From Bacillota bacterium (GTDB lineage Bacteria > Bacillota > Clostridia > Christensenellales > Aristaeellaceae), in the NCBI GenBank assembly GCA_023398575.1, contig JAEWSC010000006.1, forward strand, positions 1 to 20,679: a DNA stretch of 20,679 nucleotides, in the 5' to 3' direction. The notes below the pieces were generated by a model that saw nothing but the letters and a program-made list of their open reading frames with translations, made no database searches and had not been told where the DNA came from. Both the position numbers and the translations under genes were made by a program. Below, one piece after another: positions 1-7,850 of this stretch (within the stretch, counting starts at the first letter, position 1; every line of letters starts with the position of its first letter).

Positions 1-2
1 TA

Positions 3-908
3 CAGGTCGCCAACGATTTGGAGTATGAGCCCAACCAATTGGCTGTGGGGCTGATTACTCAGCGGAGCCATACCCTTGGGCTGATCATTCCGGATGTGAG
101 CAACACCTTTTTTTCTGAAATCGCCAAGGGTGCCGAGGAAGAGGCCTTCGCAGCCGGTTACAACATCATCCTGTGCAACACCAATGATCAGGCCTCCCGG
201 GATGTGAAGTATATGAACTTGCTGCTTGGCCGGAATGTGGATGGCATTGCGCTGACCATCTCCTCTCCCCAGCAGGGCACCGAGAACAAGGCATGTCAAA
301 AACTCTTGGAGCTATCCCAAAAGCCGGCCGTTTTGATCGACCGTATCCGAATGGGGGACAAAACCAGCAGCATCATGGTGGATCATCTGCACGGCGGATA
401 TCTTGCCACCAAGCATTTAATCGACCAGGGGCATCGCAAAATCGGCTGCATCACCGGCTCCATGCGGCTGTACACCGCCTCGCTGCGTTTTCAAGGCTAC
501 AAAAAAGCGCTGGAGCAATGCGGCATCAGCCTGAACATGGATTGGGTGGAGCACGGGCATTACCATTTGGAAGACGGCGAGCGCCTGGCAGAGCGGCTGA
601 TTCGCAGGGGAGTAACGGCCATCTTTGCCTGCAACGACCTGATGGCCTACGGCGTATACAAGGTTGCCAAACGGCTTGGAATTCTGATACCGGATGATTT
701 GTCGGTGGTTGGCTTTGACAATTTGCCTTTTTCCGACCTGGTGGATCCTCCACTAACCACCATCGCCCAAGGCGCCAACGAAATTGGTTCCAGGGCCATT
801 CGCAAGCTGATTGCGCTGGTGGAAAACAGTGAAGAGCAAAATGAATCCATTCGTTTTGAACCGCAAATCAAGGTCCGTAAAAGCGTAAAGGAAAGGAGCT
901 ATCCATGA
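3..908 (+). CDS. LacI-family transcriptional regulator, 5'-truncated by window edge
   Basis: The reading frame is open from base 3 and starts in the middle of a LacI/GalR protein: the first residues (QVANDLEYEPNQLA) match the end of the helix-turn-helix and hinge helix. What follows is a periplasmic-binding-protein-like effector domain with the usual landmarks: GLIIPDVSNTFF, VDGIALTI, GHRKIGCITG, FACNDLMAYG, and DDLSVVGFDNLPFSDLVDPPLTTI. The DNA-reading helices lie outside the window, so a TTG at 18 is not a real start. The stop overlaps the start of the next permease by 4 nt (ATGA, 905-908), so regulator and transporter are translationally coupled and the regulator probably controls its own operon. 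LacI regulators bind sugars or nucleosides; given the neighbours I infer a ribosyl compound or free ribose as effector. The family call is very secure, the effector is a guess. Confidence 0.93.
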   Translation, partial: QVANDLEYEPNQLAVGLITQRSHTLGLIIPDVSNTFFSEIAKGAEEEAFAAGYNIILCNTNDQASRDVKYMNLLLGRNVDGIALTISSPQQGTENKACQKLLELSQKPAVLIDRIRMGDKTSSIMVDHLHGGYLATKHLIDQGHRKIGCITGSMRLYTASLRFQGYKKALEQCGISLNMDWVEHGHYHLEDGERLAERLIRRGVTAIFACNDLMAYGVYKVAKRLGILIPDDLSVVGFDNLPFSDLVDPPLTTIAQGANEIGSRAIRKLIALVENSEEQNESIRFEPQIKVRKSVKERSYP

Positions 909-1828
909 CAGCATTCAAACAAAGGCGGCGATTCAACTGGCAGGTTTTTGTAATGGCCATGGCCGGTGTAGCCTTTTTGCTGGTCTTTGCCTACCTGCCC
1001 ATGGGCGGCATTCTAATTGCCTTTAAGGATGCAGATTATTCTCTGAACGTGATGCGGGCCCTGCAAACCAAGCCGCTTGTGGGATTCAAAAATTTTGCTG
1101 CGTTTTTAAGTGATCCGCAATTTATCAACATTATGCTCAATACCCTTGGCCTGAATGTTCTGCAGCTGGCGATCACCTTTCCGGCACCGATTATCTTTGC
1201 ATTGATGCTCAACGAACTTCAATCCAAGCGGCTGCAAAAGTCAGTACAAACGATTACGTACTTCCCGTACTTTATTTCCTGGGTCGTATTCGGCGGCATT
1301 ATACTCAGCATGCTTTCAGCCGACGGCGGAATCATTAACGAGGTATTGTTACGGCTTGGGATAGTGAAGGACAAAATTGCCTTTGCCTCCAAAGCGGAGT
1401 ACTTTTGGTGGATTACCATCTTCTCCTCGCTACTCAAGGGCTTGGGCTGGGGCGCGGTAATTTATATCGCCGCCATTGCAGGCGTAGACCCTTCCATTTA
1501 TGAAAGCGCCAGAATCGACGGTGCCAACCGGTTTCAGACAGCGCTGAAGATCACCCTGCCCTGTATCGCCGGAACCATTACCGTCATGCTGCTGTTATCC
1601 ATCGGCGGGCTGCTCTCCTCTAGCTTCGACCAGATTTACATCCTGCAAAACCCGCTGAATGTCAGCCGCAGCGAAGTGCTGGACACTTATATCTATAAAG
1701 TGGGTATCACCCAGCGGCGCTATTCCTTTACCACAGCTGTGGGGTTGTTTAAATCGGTCATATCGCTGGTGCTGTTGTCATTTAGCCATGTGCTTTCCAA
1801 AAAACTGACTGGCCGCGGCCTGTTTTAG
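905..1828 (+). CDS. Sugar ABC transporter permease, LplB type (CUT1)
   Basis: A 307-residue inner-membrane protein with about six hydrophobic segments, the first at roughly residues 13-33. The BPD_transp_1 EAA loop that contacts the ATPase sits at about residues 198-222 (YESARIDGANRF followed by KITLP). The N-terminus (FAYLPMGGILIAFKDADY, VGFKNFAAFL) and the ending KKLTGRGLF resemble the LplB/polysaccharide permease group of CUT1 importers. The ribosome binding site AAAGGAG lies inside the lacI end. It pairs with the next gene to form the membrane channel. No ATPase gene is present in the window, so a shared MsmX-like ATPase encoded elsewhere is expected; this is inference from the family. 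Confidence 0.93.
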   Translation: MTAFKQRRRFNWQVFVMAMAGVAFLLVFAYLPMGGILIAFKDADYSLNVMRALQTKPLVGFKNFAAFLSDPQFINIMLNTLGLNVLQLAITFPAPIIFALMLNELQSKRLQKSVQTITYFPYFISWVVFGGIILSMLSADGGIINEVLLRLGIVKDKIAFASKAEYFWWITIFSSLLKGLGWGAVIYIAAIAGVDPSIYESARIDGANRFQTALKITLPCIAGTITVMLLLSIGGLLSSSFDQIYILQNPLNVSRSEVLDTYIYKVGITQRRYSFTTAVGLFKSVISLVLLSFSHVLSKKLTGRGLF

Positions 1829-1845
1829 GAAGGAGGATGAAGTAC

Positions 1846-2739
1846 ATGATGCATCTCCGTATCGGTGGAAAACGGTATAACTGGTTTGATGTGATCAATC
1901 TGCTGTTGATGCTGCTGGTAGCGCTGTTTTGCCTGTATCCCTTTTGGTATGTACTCATCGGTTCTTTTAACGAAGGTTCGGATTATATGCGGGGTGGGGT
2001 ATTCGCATTGCCAAGGGTCTGGTCTTTGGATAACTATATCATGGTCTTCAATGACAAGCGTCTGATCATCGGCTTTCAGAACACTTTTGTCCGCACAGCC
2101 ATCGGCACCCTATCCAGCACCTTGTTCACCGCCATGGTTGCCTACGGCATGAGCCGCCGCGATCTGCCGCTCAAAAAGCCCATCTACTGGTTCAATCTTT
2201 TCACCATGTTCTTTGGCGGCGGCCTCATTCCGTATTTTCTGGTGCTCAAGCAGATGGGACTGATTAACAGCTTCTGGGTGTATATCATCCCCTGCCTTTA
2301 CTCCGTGTTCAACATGATCATTATCATGAACTTTTTTAAGGATATTCCCGAAGAAATTCATGAGTCCGCCATGATCGACGGAGCCAGCGAGTTCAAAACC
2401 TTCTACAAAATATACCTGCCCCTTTCAATGCCGGTGCTGGCCACCATCGCGCTATGGAACGGCGTATTTCATTGGAACAGCTTCTTTGATTCCATGGTCT
2501 ACACCACCGACCAGAACCTGCAGACGCTGCAATTATATCTGGTCAAGCTGATCAAGGAAGCCTCCATGACCCAGGGGGAAGCAGCCAGCAAGGTACCTGC
2601 CCAGGTGGCCAAGACCATTTCCATCATGACGCTGCGCTATGCCGCCATTGTGGTCAGCACCGTGCCGATCCTGTGCATCTATCCGTTTTTGCAAAAGTTC
2701 ATGGCCAAAGGTATTATGCTCGGATCCCTGAAGGGATGA
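1846..2739 (+). CDS. Sugar ABC transporter permease, YtcP/LplC type (CUT1)
   Basis: Second channel subunit, about 297 residues, with six membrane segments and the EAA loop near residues 171-193 (HESAMIDGASEFKTFYKIYLP). The stretch YPFWYVLIGSFNEGSDYM near the N-terminus and the ending KFMAKGIMLGSLKG are typical of the YtcP/LplC branch. An in-frame ATG at 1837 directly abuts the AGGAAGGAGG ribosome binding site (1827-1836), leaving no spacing. The tandem ATGs at 1846 and 1849 give a normal spacing and I prefer 1846. It lies 17 nt behind the first permease and 36 nt before the binding-protein gene, in one operon. Function call is secure; substrate is not defined by sequence. Confidence 0.92.
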   Translation: MMHLRIGGKRYNWFDVINLLLMLLVALFCLYPFWYVLIGSFNEGSDYMRGGVFALPRVWSLDNYIMVFNDKRLIIGFQNTFVRTAIGTLSSTLFTAMVAYGMSRRDLPLKKPIYWFNLFTMFFGGGLIPYFLVLKQMGLINSFWVYIIPCLYSVFNMIIIMNFFKDIPEEIHESAMIDGASEFKTFYKIYLPLSMPVLATIALWNGVFHWNSFFDSMVYTTDQNLQTLQLYLVKLIKEASMTQGEAASKVPAQVAKTISIMTLRYAAIVVSTVPILCIYPFLQKFMAKGIMLGSLKG

Positions 2740-2775
2740 GCAAATATAATAAATCTCTTAAAAGGAGGACATTCC

Positions 2776-4413
2776 ATGAAAACCAAATCCCGTCTTGTGG
2801 CACTCCTTGCGGTTGTGATGATGTGCATGAGCATCTTTGCGCCGCTGACCACCGCCAGCGCTGACCTTATCAGCCCGGTGGAGGAATTTACCATCGACTG
2901 GTATGTAGACCTTAGTTGGTGGGGCTGGAACGGCCTGGGCTTTGGTCAGGATATGACCAGCCAGATCCTCAAGGAAAAGACCGGCGTGACCATCAACTTT
3001 ATCACCCCCGCTACCGACGGCGGCGAGCAGCTGGCAACGATGCTGGCTTCCGGCGACCTGCCCGACGTGATCACCCTGCAGGGCCTGTGGGACAGCAACA
3101 GCCGTATGCTGGCATATCAAATGAGCCAGGATGGCTACCTGCTGGCGCTCAATGACCTGATCGAAAAGCACAATCCCGACATGAAGGACGTTATCCGCCA
3201 GGATGTATTTGACTGGTATGCCGAGAGCGACGGAAAAACCTACATGACCCCCAACTACGCCTATTCCAGCCAGGACTTAAAGCCGGGCGAGCAGTTGGTG
3301 CCCAACCGCTGCATCACCGTGCGCAAGGACCTGTGGGAAAAGCTGGGCTCCCCCGACATGAGCACCCCCGAAGGCTTCCTGGCAGCCTGCAAGCGCGCCC
3401 AGGAGGAACTGACCTATGACGGCAAGGAAATCATCGGCCTGCAGCTGTACGAAGGTGCTAATGAAGCGCTGAGCATTATGAACCAGTATTTCGCCGTGCC
3501 TTTTGAAACAGAAGATGGCAAGTATGCCTATGATTTCGACCAGGAGGGCACCAAGGAAAGCCTTGCGTTCCTGAACGAAGCGTTCCGCATGGGTCTGGTG
3601 ACCGAATCCAACTTCTCCGACACCCGCGACATGATCAATGAAAAGGTAGCCAGCGGCCGTGTGTTCGCCATGATCACCGCACCCCAGGACTTCACCGGCC
3701 AGATGGGCTCCCTGTATGATACCGATCCTGGCGCCGTATACATCCCCGTCCTTCTGCACAACCACAAGGGGGAAGACCCCGTGCTCAGCGACATCCGCGG
3801 CTGGGGTTGGCTAATGACCGGTATCACCTCCTCTTGCGAGCGCCCGGACCTTATCATCAATCTCTTTGAGTACCTGATGAGCGACGAAGGCCAAATCGAT
3901 ATGGTATTCGGCAAGGAAGGCGAAACATTCAAGTACAATGAAGATGGAACCATTTCCCTGACGGATGAATACTATCAGGCAGCAGCAAACAACGACACCA
4001 AGAAGTATGCCCTGTCCGCCATGAACCTGCTGGATAACTATGCTTTCCGCCGCAAGTTTGATTCCGTACCCACCGATCCCAAAGCCCTTGCCACAACCGA
4101 TACCATTCTCAAGGCGCCGATGGCTCCCTACTCCTATGATTATTCTGCCAGCGGCCTGAAGCTGGACCCCGCTGATCCCCGCAAGGAAGAGGTTCAGCAG
4201 CTGAACGTAGCCCTGAGCAACTACCGCAAAACCGCTATTGCAGAACTGATTACCGCAGGCAGCGAGGATGCCTTTAACGCAAAGTTTGACGAGGTGAAGG
4301 CCACATTTGTTAGCATGGGCGTGGATAAGGTGATCGCCTACAATGCCGATGGCTATGAAAACGCCAAGAAAGCCCTGGGCGTTGATAATGGCTGGCCCCT
4401 TTATCAAAAGTAA
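2776..4413 (+). CDS. Extracellular solute-binding protein, family 1 / LplA-like
   Basis: A 545-residue binding protein that should capture the substrate outside the membrane for the two permeases. It has a clear signal peptide (KTKSRLVALLAVVMMCMSIF, then TTASA|D as a likely signal peptidase I site at about residues 28-30) but no lipobox cysteine. The mature part has the family pattern: a W-rich first strand (WWGWNGLGFG), a long helix, TGVTINFITPATDGG, and LASGDLPDVITL; size agrees with LplA-type proteins. A strong AAAGGAGG ribosome binding site lies 8 nt before the ATG. Codon use is strongly biased (mostly AAG, CTG, GGC, ATC), more so than in its neighbours, which suggests high expression. 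A hairpin follows the stop. I cannot read the ligand; the enzymes downstream suggest a ribosyl-containing compound. Confidence 0.92.
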   Translation: MKTKSRLVALLAVVMMCMSIFAPLTTASADLISPVEEFTIDWYVDLSWWGWNGLGFGQDMTSQILKEKTGVTINFITPATDGGEQLATMLASGDLPDVITLQGLWDSNSRMLAYQMSQDGYLLALNDLIEKHNPDMKDVIRQDVFDWYAESDGKTYMTPNYAYSSQDLKPGEQLVPNRCITVRKDLWEKLGSPDMSTPEGFLAACKRAQEELTYDGKEIIGLQLYEGANEALSIMNQYFAVPFETEDGKYAYDFDQEGTKESLAFLNEAFRMGLVTESNFSDTRDMINEKVASGRVFAMITAPQDFTGQMGSLYDTDPGAVYIPVLLHNHKGEDPVLSDIRGWGWLMTGITSSCERPDLIINLFEYLMSDEGQIDMVFGKEGETFKYNEDGTISLTDEYYQAAANNDTKKYALSAMNLLDNYAFRRKFDSVPTDPKALATTDTILKAPMAPYSYDYSASGLKLDPADPRKEEVQQLNVALSNYRKTAIAELITAGSEDAFNAKFDEVKATFVSMGVDKVIAYNADGYENAKKALGVDNGWPLYQK

Positions 4414-4430
4414 TTTCCTGATTTAATAAA

Positions 4431-4457
4431 AGCCCGCGGCGGCGTCCGCCGCGGGCT
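4431..4457 (+). terminator. GC-rich hairpin between binding-protein gene and enzyme genes
   Basis: A perfect 12-bp stem (AGCCCGCGGCGG, 4431-4442, with its complement 4446-4457) closes a 3-nt loop. Only a weak T-rich tail (CTATTTC) follows. It could be a leaky terminator or a 3' stabiliser of the transporter mRNA that lets part of the transcripts continue into the nucleoside hydrolase genes. Confidence 0.75.
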
Positions 4458-4498
4458 GTGCTATTTCAATAACTGTGAATCATGGGAGCGTATTGCAT

Positions 4499-5419
4499 AT
4501 GTCAACTTTTCTGCCTGTTTCTATCAGCCGGCTTGTACAGCGGCTGGAGCCGCCCAAGGGACCTGTTTCCATGGTGCTGGATACAGATACGTTTAATGAA
4601 GTAGATGACCAGTTTGCCCTGGCCTACAGCCTGCTGTCGCCGGACCGTCTGACGGTAGAGGCTGTTTATGCCGCGCCTTTTCGCAATGAACGCGCTGCGA
4701 CACCCGGCGAAGGCATGGAAAAAAGTTATGCTGAAATCCTTCGCCTGCTTGCGAAAATGAATATCAGCGCCGAAAATTTTGTTTTTAAAGGCGCTTCACA
4801 ATATTTGGGCGAAACGCCTGTGGCCACACCGGCAACGGACGACCTGATCCTAAAGGCCCACCGCCATACAGCGGAAAATCCTTTGTATGTGGTTGCCATC
4901 GGGGCCATTACCAATATTGCCACCGCCATCTTGCTGGACCCCACCATCATCGATTCCATTCACGTGGTTTGGCTGGGCGGAAACCCTCTGGGCTATCCAA
5001 CCACCGTGGAATTTAACTTGATGCAAGACCTGCCTGCCGTACGCACGGTGCTTGACTGCGGCGTACCGCTGACCATCATCCCCTGCATGGGCGTCGCCTC
5101 CCACATGCTGTCTACCGCGCCGGATATCCGTGCTCACCTGCAAGGCAAAAACGCACTGTGTGATGCGCTGGTCGACCTGTATACTGCTTATACAGAAAAT
5201 CATTTTGGCTGGGCAAAGGAAATCTGGGATATTGCGCCAATAGCTTATCTTATCAATCCAGAATGGGTGCCTACCAAATTGGAGCACAGCCCTCTTTTAA
5301 CGGATGACTGCCACTGGGCAAAGGATGAGCGCCGGCACATGATCCGTATGGCCTACTTTGCGTTCCGTACCCCCATCTTCTGGGATATGTTTCAAAAACT
5401 CAGCGCGCCGGAGGCCTGA
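4499..5419 (+). CDS. Nucleoside hydrolase (IUNH family), subgroup with DTDTFNEVDD motif
   Basis: About 306 residues, the normal length for inosine-uridine nucleoside hydrolases, which split the N-glycosidic bond of ribonucleosides to give base and ribose. The Ca/ribose-binding Asp cluster is near the N-terminus as LDTDTFNEVDDQFALAYSLL, with two more residues between the Asp pairs than the classic DTDPGIDD. Further hallmarks are VVAIGAITNIATAIL, VVWLGGN and VEFNLMQDLPAV (ribose-binding EFN). Near the C-terminus the usual His-Asp pair reads W-D (EIWDIAPIAYLINPEW), so the canonical active-site His is absent. Start: a GTG at 4475 is possible, but GGGAGCG sits about 9 nt before the ATG at 4499, which I prefer. 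No signal peptide, hence cytosolic. Exact substrate unknown. Confidence 0.88.
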   Translation: MSTFLPVSISRLVQRLEPPKGPVSMVLDTDTFNEVDDQFALAYSLLSPDRLTVEAVYAAPFRNERAATPGEGMEKSYAEILRLLAKMNISAENFVFKGASQYLGETPVATPATDDLILKAHRHTAENPLYVVAIGAITNIATAILLDPTIIDSIHVVWLGGNPLGYPTTVEFNLMQDLPAVRTVLDCGVPLTIIPCMGVASHMLSTAPDIRAHLQGKNALCDALVDLYTAYTENHFGWAKEIWDIAPIAYLINPEWVPTKLEHSPLLTDDCHWAKDERRHMIRMAYFAFRTPIFWDMFQKLSAPEA

Positions 5420-5421
5420 TC

Positions 5422-6402
5422 ATGATCTATACCGTGCATCAAACAGACCTTTTCCGCCCGCATCAGGATCCTGATGATCATTATGACCTTGCCTGCCAAT
5501 ATGCGCTGCAAAAGCAGGGCCTTATCAAGCTGATGGGCATCATGCTGGACAGTCCGCCAAAGGATCCATTAAATGGCGACCCTGATGTGCAAGCAGTGAT
5601 GCAGCTTTCCCATATCACAGGCAATTACGCAGCCATGGGAGTAGGTGCAAGCGAAAAGGGGCAGGCAAGCGGCGCATCCGCCTTGCTTATGGATATGCTC
5701 AGGGCTGCACCCGAGCCTCTAAAACTGCATGTCATCGGCTCCTGCAGGGATGTAGCCTATACAATAAGCCACGCACCGGAGCTGGTCAGGGAGAAATGCG
5801 CAGCCATCTACCTAAACGCAGGTGCGGCGCGTGACAACGGCAGAGTGGAATATAATGTTGCCCTGGACCCGGAAAGCTTCAGCCAGGTGATGAACGCCCC
5901 CTGCCCCGTATACTGGCTGCCTTGCTTTGATTCGGTTCCCGATTGGGGCCGCGAGGATATGCAGGTTGGCCGGTATGGAACGTTCTACCGCTTTACACAG
6001 GGGGATGTATTGTCTTCGCTATCTCCGCAGGTAAAGAACTTCTTTCTTTCCATGCTCCGGCGGGAAGAAGAATGCCGCTGGATCGAGAGGCTGAAGGTAC
6101 CACTTCATAGCGATGAGTTGAATCGATTCTCTCAACTGCCAAGAAATATGTGGTGCACAGCCGGCTTTTTGCATGCGGCCGGCCAAACGGTATGGCTGGA
6201 TGGTACCATCGCCCCGCTTAACGAATGTGCAGACCGGGAAGTGTTTACTTTTCTTCCCATCAGCGCTTCCTGTTCCATCAGCGGCGCCGTTTTGTGGCAA
6301 CAAGGTGAAAACACGAACCGGTATCTCTTTGAGGTGCGGGATGAGGCTCTTTATCCTGCCGCTATGACCAAGGCTTTGGTCAGCCTTTTACAGGTTTTAT
6401 AA
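5422..6402 (+). CDS. Divergent nucleoside hydrolase-like protein
   Basis: 326 residues, cytosolic. It starts 2 nt after the first hydrolase with its ribosome binding site (GGAGG, 5410-5414) inside that gene, so the two are coupled. The N-terminus TDLFRPHQDPDDHYDLA (residues 8-24) is an Asp-rich variant of the nucleoside hydrolase metal site. Later landmarks align: LHVIGSCRDVAYTI replaces the usual GPLTNIA segment, AIYLNAG replaces the MGG segment, and VEYNVALDPESF replaces EFNxxxDPEA. It shares little direct identity with the preceding hydrolase, so it is not a recent duplicate. I infer a related hydrolase on a different N- or O-glycoside, or a partner subunit. Family membership is likely, activity uncertain. 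Confidence 0.75.
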   Translation: MIYTVHQTDLFRPHQDPDDHYDLACQYALQKQGLIKLMGIMLDSPPKDPLNGDPDVQAVMQLSHITGNYAAMGVGASEKGQASGASALLMDMLRAAPEPLKLHVIGSCRDVAYTISHAPELVREKCAAIYLNAGAARDNGRVEYNVALDPESFSQVMNAPCPVYWLPCFDSVPDWGREDMQVGRYGTFYRFTQGDVLSSLSPQVKNFFLSMLRREEECRWIERLKVPLHSDELNRFSQLPRNMWCTAGFLHAAGQTVWLDGTIAPLNECADREVFTFLPISASCSISGAVLWQQGENTNRYLFEVRDEALYPAAMTKALVSLLQVL

Positions 6403-6427
6403 TCGTTATGGGGCAGGATGTGATGAG

Positions 6428-7342
6428 ATGAGCAAGATTGCAGTAATTGGCAGCTATAATCAGGATATGGTATTCCGCACAAATCGGATTCCCGGTGTTG
6501 GGGAAACCGTGCAGGGAACCAGATTTTTCTCCAGTTCCGGCGGCAAGGGTTCTAACCAGGCGATTGCGGCCCATATTCAAGGGGCGAATGTAACGCCGGT
6601 GATTAAGCTTGGAAAAGATGCGCAAGGGGAAGATGCGCAAACCTTATACAAAAAACTGGGCCTGCCCTTGCATGGCATACTGCTGGACGAAACAGCCCAC
6701 ACCGGGGTAGCAGGCATCTTTTCAGACGAAGAAGGAAGCAACAGCATTATCGTCAGCGGCGGCTCCAACCTGACGCTAAGCAGCGACGAGATTCTGACCG
6801 CTGTTCCTCAGGATATTCGCCTGGCAGGCTTTCAGTTGGAAAATGCACCGGGTGAGATTTTCAAGGCCATCCAAGCCCTGCATGATAACGGCGTGGATAT
6901 CCTGCTGGACCCCGCACCCGTCGTTATGCTGCCAGAGTGGCTCTATCCTTGTCTGACGTATTTGAAACCCAATGAATATGAAGCGGCAGCTTTATCTGGT
7001 TGTTCCATTGGAAACCAGTCGGATGCTCAAAGGGCGGCAGACGCGCTTTTGAAAAAGGGCGTAAAGAATGTCATTATTACCCTGGGTAACAAGGGGTGCG
7101 TAGTGCGCGGCACGGTAAATACTTTTGTTCCTGCTCCAAAGGTGCAGGCGGTGGACACCACCGGCGCGGGCGATATTTTCAGCGGCACGCTGCTGGCCAT
7201 GCTTTCTCGCAGCGAAGGGTTGGAAGAAGCCATCCGACTGGCCTCCTGTGCTGCCGCGCTGTCCGTAACCAAACTGGGCGTATGGCAGGCATGCCCCACA
7301 GAGGCAGAAACCAGAAACTTTGCAAGACAGTTAGGGTGGTGA
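6428..7342 (+). CDS. rbsK: Ribokinase, PfkB family
   Basis: 304 residues, the length of bacterial ribokinases, which phosphorylate D-ribose to ribose 5-phosphate in the cytosol. The substrate-binding N-terminus (GSYNQDMVFRTNRIPGVGET) carries the Asn/Asp pair at residues 11 and 13. The GG motif is FSSSGGKGSNQAIAA (about residues 34-48), and the C-terminal PfkB signature DTTGAGDIFSG starts at residue 243 with catalytic Asp 249. LKPNEYEAAALSG and NVIITLGNKGCVV fit ribokinase rather than fructokinase. It is 25 nt behind the nucleoside hydrolase pair and 7 nt before the mutarotase, so it is the logical next step after release of ribose. Other pentoses or deoxyribose cannot be excluded by eye. Confidence 0.9.
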   Translation: MSKIAVIGSYNQDMVFRTNRIPGVGETVQGTRFFSSSGGKGSNQAIAAHIQGANVTPVIKLGKDAQGEDAQTLYKKLGLPLHGILLDETAHTGVAGIFSDEEGSNSIIVSGGSNLTLSSDEILTAVPQDIRLAGFQLENAPGEIFKAIQALHDNGVDILLDPAPVVMLPEWLYPCLTYLKPNEYEAAALSGCSIGNQSDAQRAADALLKKGVKNVIITLGNKGCVVRGTVNTFVPAPKVQAVDTTGAGDIFSGTLLAMLSRSEGLEEAIRLASCAAALSVTKLGVWQACPTEAETRNFARQLGW

Positions 7343-7349
7343 ATGACAA

Positions 7350-7787
7350 ATGCTCAAAGGAATATCCCCGCTTTTATCGCCGGAGCTGCTTCAAATACTG
7401 GCTGAAATGGGCCATGGCGACGAGCTGGTAATCGGCGATGCCAATTTTCCGTCTTGCTCCCTTGGCCGCCGGGTCGTGCACGCGCAGGGCCATGGCACAG
7501 TGCAAATGCTCGATGCGGTGCTGTCACTGCTTCCGCTTGATGACTTTGTCCAAGCGCCGGTATCCCTAATGCAGGTGGTACCGGGTACGCTGCCCGCGGG
7601 GGAGCCGCTTATTTGGGCGGATATACGGCAGCAAATCCAGGTTCACGAAGGGGAGAAGCAAATAGAAACACTAGGGCGCTTCCAGTTTTACGAGCGGGCC
7701 AAAGCGGCATACGTGGTCATACAAACCGGTGAAAGAGCCCTTTACGCCTGTGTGATCTTAAAAAAAGGTGTCCTGCGGGCGGAATGA
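7350..7787 (+). CDS. RbsD/FucU-family sugar mutarotase
   Basis: 145 residues. RbsD and FucU interconvert pyranose, furanose and anomeric forms of ribose or fucose so that kinases can use them. The N-terminus MLKGISPLLSPELLQILAEM, then GHGDELVIGDANFP with His22 and Asp30, and FYERAKAAYVVIQTGERALY near the C-terminus are much closer to L-fucose mutarotase (FucU) than to classic RbsD. Genomic context with ribokinase argues for ribose or another pentose. The conserved Y-[AG]-N sugar-contact motif near the C-terminus reads YAC here, an Asn to Cys change. Start follows AGGGTGG with about 10 nt spacing. Last gene of the locus, ended by a hairpin terminator. Confidence 0.88.
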   Translation: MLKGISPLLSPELLQILAEMGHGDELVIGDANFPSCSLGRRVVHAQGHGTVQMLDAVLSLLPLDDFVQAPVSLMQVVPGTLPAGEPLIWADIRQQIQVHEGEKQIETLGRFQFYERAKAAYVVIQTGERALYACVILKKGVLRAE

Positions 7788-7797
7788 AACCCGTAAT

Positions 7798-7850
7798 AAA
7801 AAAACAGCGTCTTGATGCTGCCTACGCAACAATGAAGACGCTGCTTTTAT
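7798..7850. terminator. Bidirectional terminator between convergent genes
   Basis: Inverted repeat CAGCGTCTT (7805-7813) / AAGACGCTG (7835-7843), with an A7 run on the left (7798-7804) and a CTTTTATTTA tail on the right. It can serve the mutarotase gene on the + strand and the flavoprotein gene on the - strand. Confidence 0.8.

Noticed and set aside
2745..2750. TATAAT between permease and binding-protein genes
   Set aside because: No -35-like hexamer at the right distance (the 17-nt position reads GGATCC) and the context is a normal 36-nt operon gap.
3811..4407. Open frames antisense to the solute-binding-protein gene
   Set aside because: The sense frame is a clear family 1 binding protein with biased codons; long antisense frames are a by-product of that bias.
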